A stretch of DNA of 64,000 bases, from assembly GCA_003240625.1 (NCBI GenBank), contig QFMX01000009.1:72365-136364 (forward strand), in the 5' to 3' direction. Shown one piece after another: positions 61,605 through 64,000 of this stretch. The position numbers and the translations under genes were made by a program. This DNA comes from Sphingomonas taxi (GTDB lineage Bacteria > Pseudomonadota > Alphaproteobacteria > Sphingomonadales > Sphingomonadaceae). How positions within the stretch are numbered: position 1 is the first letter of the stretch; each line of letters begins with the position of its first letter. Under the pieces are notes generated by a model. The model worked only from the letters and a program-made list of their open reading frames with translations. It made no database searches and was not told the origin of the DNA.

Positions 61605-62563
61605 CTGCGATAACGTCCGAGCCAAACAGCAATAGCGGCAGTAGCGGGAACCTCGTCTACCGTGACTCCCGCCGCAGCCAGATCATACCCTTTAATTGCC
61701 GCCCGTGGTGTACGTAGGCGATCGAGTATGTGACCATGTCTGTGCCCATGAACGTCGTGATCGGCGGTAGTCAGGCGATGGGGAACGACGGTGACGCCGG
61801 TCGTCTGACAATTTGGCCGGTCAAAATAGTAGCTGCGATAAAAGTCTTCGACTTCGTCAGGTGCATTCTTCGTGCGCCATCCATGCCCACTAGCAGCCTG
61901 CCCAAAGCAAAACTCGGCCGGCGGGGGAAAACCGTCGATAGCTGGACGCCAGGCGATTACGTCCATGCCGCCGTCCTTCGCATATTTGGAGGCGACAGGG
62001 CCGGGCACGGCACGGGGTGTTCCAACCCCTGATAAAGCGCACGCTCGCGCTACCGCCTGCAGAATTGTTGTCCCACTTGCGCGGGGCCAGCCGAAAGATA
62101 GCGATGGTCCGTCGATGTAGCCTGCTACTGCGAGAGTAGCGAGTATCTGAAACTCGCGGCGCCGACCTCTGGCTAGCAACCGACTGGCGGGCGGTTGTAA
62201 TAAGATTGGAGATCGAGAAGCATGAGAAAAGACTAAGCAAAACAAATAAAAGCTAGAGAGCCTTCGCTGCCCTTTAATTTTGATGGTCAGTTCTTCTCCA
62301 TCTTCGCTAAGCGTGAACGGATAAGCATCGGCTAGACGATCGCCCCGAAGTGCTATCTCTGTTTCAATTCGCGCTCTGCGTGTTTCGCGTAGTGCGTCGG
62401 CGTCACCCGTGTCACTTGCATTCTCTTCGTCCTGAATCTTGAAGACGTTGTCAATTACGTCAAAGCGGGCGCGGGATTGGGCATCATGAAAAGCGGTAAG
62501 TTCTAACCAGTCTGCCAAGATGGCATCGTCCGCGTCCAGCGGAGGTGCAGCAACAGCGACCAT
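61583..62563 (-). CDS. Putative PD-(D/E)XK-like nuclease in the methyltransferase-ParB module
   Basis: A 326-residue protein. The N-terminal third is helical and acidic. The middle has FYLFCLVFSHASRSPILLQP and GRRREFQILATLAVAGYI. Residues 196-222 carry KDGGMDVIAWRPAIDG then AEFCFGQAASG, where Asp 197/201, Glu 217 and Gln 222 resemble a D...ExxxxQ active site of the PD-(D/E)XK superfamily in which the usual Lys is replaced. No named family is certain. The stop lies inside the methyltransferase gene; six bases separate its start from the ParB-like stop. Confidence 0.6.
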   Translation of the reverse strand: MVAVAAPPLDADDAILADWLELTAFHDAQSRARFDVIDNVFKIQDEENASDTGDADALRETRRARIETEIALRGDRLADAYPFTLSEDGEELTIKIKGQRRLSSFYLFCLVFSHASRSPILLQPPASRLLARGRRREFQILATLAVAGYIDGPSLSFGWPRASGTTILQAVARACALSGVGTPRAVPGPVASKYAKDGGMDVIAWRPAIDGFPPPAEFCFGQAASGHGWRTKNAPDEVEDFYRSYYFDRPNCQTTGVTVVPHRLTTADHDVHGHRHGHILDRLRTPRAAIKGYDLAAAGVTVDEVPATAAIAVWLGRYRSQVSKAA

Positions 62564-62568
62564 TTAGG

Positions 62569-63732
62569 TTATTCCTCGTTCGATGCAGGTTCGTTCGTAG
62601 AGCGCGACGAACGTCGCTCCAGAGCGATTTGCAACCAACCAAGTATGAGATTTAATCGCCGGTCCGCCTCTTCTGCGACATCTAGTAGGGCTCGATCGGC
62701 TTTCGCGTTTGCGAGTTCGCCAGAAGCCACCTTGATGGCCGCACTTGCGTCGAACAGTGCCTTATCGAAGCGGTCTGACCCCTGGATTGTCATTTCCAGT
62801 GCCTCGCCCAGATCGTTACGTTCCATCATCGCCCGTCGAGCGATCGGATGACCTAGCACTCGTTTGAGGTTTGAAAGGTCTGGATTTTGGGACCGGATCG
62901 CGGGCTTTGTACCGGCTGACTTTGATCCGAATATCCAAAGCAGCAATTGCGCTAGAGCGGGGAAGTACTCTGGTTTTACGGGGTCATGTTGCGGATTAGC
63001 ACTGCGGTCTGCCCGCGATAGCCCAATAAAGTCGCGGTACTCTGCATAGGTAAGGGCGGTGTAAAGATGCGAAAAACTAAAATTTTTTGTAGCTCGGTCT
63101 TCTACGTTGAATAGTCCTTCTCGCTCCGCCTGCTGGAGGACGTACACAGCGCTGACTATGCGGTAGAGGGTGTCGTGTTTATCACCCATCCTGGCGGCGA
63201 TTTCGGTAAGGCTCAATGCGTCGTCGCCATACTCGCGTTGCTCGTCAAGCCAATGCGCGGCGTACAGCGCTTTGGCATAAGCGTCCCAGGTTTGCGGTCC
63301 GTTGATATGTTTAAAGCCGATAAGCTCACGAGCGCTCCGTTCAGAGGCGACGCGAAACACCGATACCCGCTGTAAGGTTGGTGCGAGCTCGGGTCGGAGC
63401 TCAGGGACGCTCACCCCGGCAGCGCGAGCCAGAGATGGTATCAGGAGGACCTTGAGAGCAGCCAGTCGCCGGTTGCCTTCTAGAACCACAAGATTGTCGC
63501 CGCGGACGGTGACGATAAGCGGCTCAATATCTATGTAACCGCTGGAAGCTATCGACTGCACGAGTTCCCCGAGATCAGCCGTTCGATCAAGGTACTCGAC
63601 GATTGCGACATCGGTAGCGTCCCTGGGGTGCTTGTCAGGGGTATAGCGTGGATTGGTGGCGTCAAACGTAAGTCGAAGCGGATCGACCAATCCACGATTA
63701 TCCGTTCCGATAAGTGCGTCCCACCAAGCCAT
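62569..63732 (-). CDS. ParB-like nuclease-domain protein
   Basis: A 387-residue protein. Residues about 15-100 form a ParB/Srx-like domain: LVQSIASSGYIDIEPLIVTV and LVVLEGNRRLAALKVLL, with EGNRR (85-89) in the place of the CTP/phosphate-binding GERR loop of ParB. A helix-turn-helix-like block follows (LSLTEIAARMGDKHDTLYRI), then a helical C-terminus with charged residues. Chromosomal ParB segregates DNA, but here the context of a methyltransferase and nuclease suggests a role in defence. It is upstream of the nuclease-like gene in the same operon. Confidence 0.8.
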   Translation of the reverse strand: MAWWDALIGTDNRGLVDPLRLTFDATNPRYTPDKHPRDATDVAIVEYLDRTADLGELVQSIASSGYIDIEPLIVTVRGDNLVVLEGNRRLAALKVLLIPSLARAAGVSVPELRPELAPTLQRVSVFRVASERSARELIGFKHINGPQTWDAYAKALYAAHWLDEQREYGDDALSLTEIAARMGDKHDTLYRIVSAVYVLQQAEREGLFNVEDRATKNFSFSHLYTALTYAEYRDFIGLSRADRSANPQHDPVKPEYFPALAQLLLWIFGSKSAGTKPAIRSQNPDLSNLKRVLGHPIARRAMMERNDLGEALEMTIQGSDRFDKALFDASAAIKVASGELANAKADRALLDVAEEADRRLNLILGWLQIALERRSSRSTNEPASNEE

Positions 63733-63802
63733 GCTGTCCCCACGTCGTCAGCATCAATGACCCAATCGGACGACCCCGACCGAGCTTTCGTAGCGACAGC
63801 CT

Positions 63803-64000
63803 CTACGAGGGAATGATTGAACCTTCCACAACGAACTGACGAATGCGCCCGTCATCGAAACGCGGGGTTGTGAGTAGCAGAAAGTTCCGCGTAATGTCGG
63901 AATTGCCACGCGACAAACAGGATGAGAAGCCAGCGACAATCAAGGTGAGAATCGGCTGTTGGGGTGCTGGCGAAGAGCGAAGGGCGTAGCCCGCAGCTCG
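63803..64000 (-). CDS. 3' end of a further gene of the module (cut by the window edge)
   Basis: A frame open from the window edge to TAG at 63803-63805 encodes the last 65 residues of a protein, including ILTLIVAGFSSCLSRGNSD and FLLLTTPRFDDGRIRQFVVE. It lies 71 bases upstream of the ParB-like gene on the same strand, has the same base composition, and is probably the next gene of the operon. I do not recognise it. Confidence 0.6.
   Translation of the reverse strand, partial: RAAGYALRSSPAPQQPILTLIVAGFSSCLSRGNSDITRNFLLLTTPRFDDGRIRQFVVEGSIIPS

Overview
The window is a chromosomal segment of a high-GC alphaproteobacterium, most likely a sphingomonad (Sphingomonas or a close relative). This rests on the secY-adk junction, the trpF-trpB-trpA-accD-folC order, single-domain and PAS regulators of the type common in that family, paired Flp pilins, an EcfG-type stress promoter and abundant mirrored REP-like repeats in the gaps. 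No rRNA, insertion sequence or CRISPR array was seen. One tRNA (Thr, anticodon TGT) is present.

Layout. 0-8 kb: the end of secY, adk, an OmpR-type two-component system with an unusual leader, an MHS-family transporter, and rsmD plus an rluB-type pseudouridine synthase with a long basic tail. 8-16.8 kb: a stand-alone receiver protein, an AmpG-like transporter, a small protein behind a Fur-box-like site, then folC, accD, trpA, trpB, trpF, pyrF and lapA. 16.8-24 kb: a patatin-like protein, an EEP-family phosphoesterase and a FecI/FecR/TonB-receptor surface-signalling set. 24-30.3 kb: a divergent cluster (GT4 glycosyltransferase and DUF2334 deacetylase-fold protein against a flippase-like protein, DUF2141 protein and exported EEP protein), followed by a tightly overlapping glutaredoxin-TspO-DCC oxidoreductase operon. 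30.3-34.2 kb: the glycerol catabolic operon glpF-glpK-glpD.

34.5-46 kb: GNAT acetyltransferase, tRNA-Thr, a DUF429-like protein, rarA, a YqjI-like PadR regulator with its operator and a DUF2218 partner, a glycosyltransferase, radA, a YkgJ-type protein, cvpA, an Fe-S scaffold-like protein and a KefB-type antiporter. 46-53 kb: aroB-aroK, a large exported protein of unknown function, xerD, accA, two Flp pilins with terminators, and mutT. 53-60 kb: a stress-related block (CsbD-like protein, PAS-LuxR regulator, acidic protein, glycine-rich membrane protein). The CsbD end carries a near-consensus EcfG promoter. Two transporters follow.

60-64 kb differs from the rest: visibly lower GC, different codon choice and no REP repeats. 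It holds a membrane protein, a Dam-type adenine methyltransferase, a convergent protein with a PD-(D/E)XK-like nuclease motif, a ParB-like protein and the 3' end of a further gene cut by the right edge. This looks like a horizontally acquired modification/defence module and is the best candidate for an undescribed system here. All functions are inferred from sequence reading alone; no database search was run.
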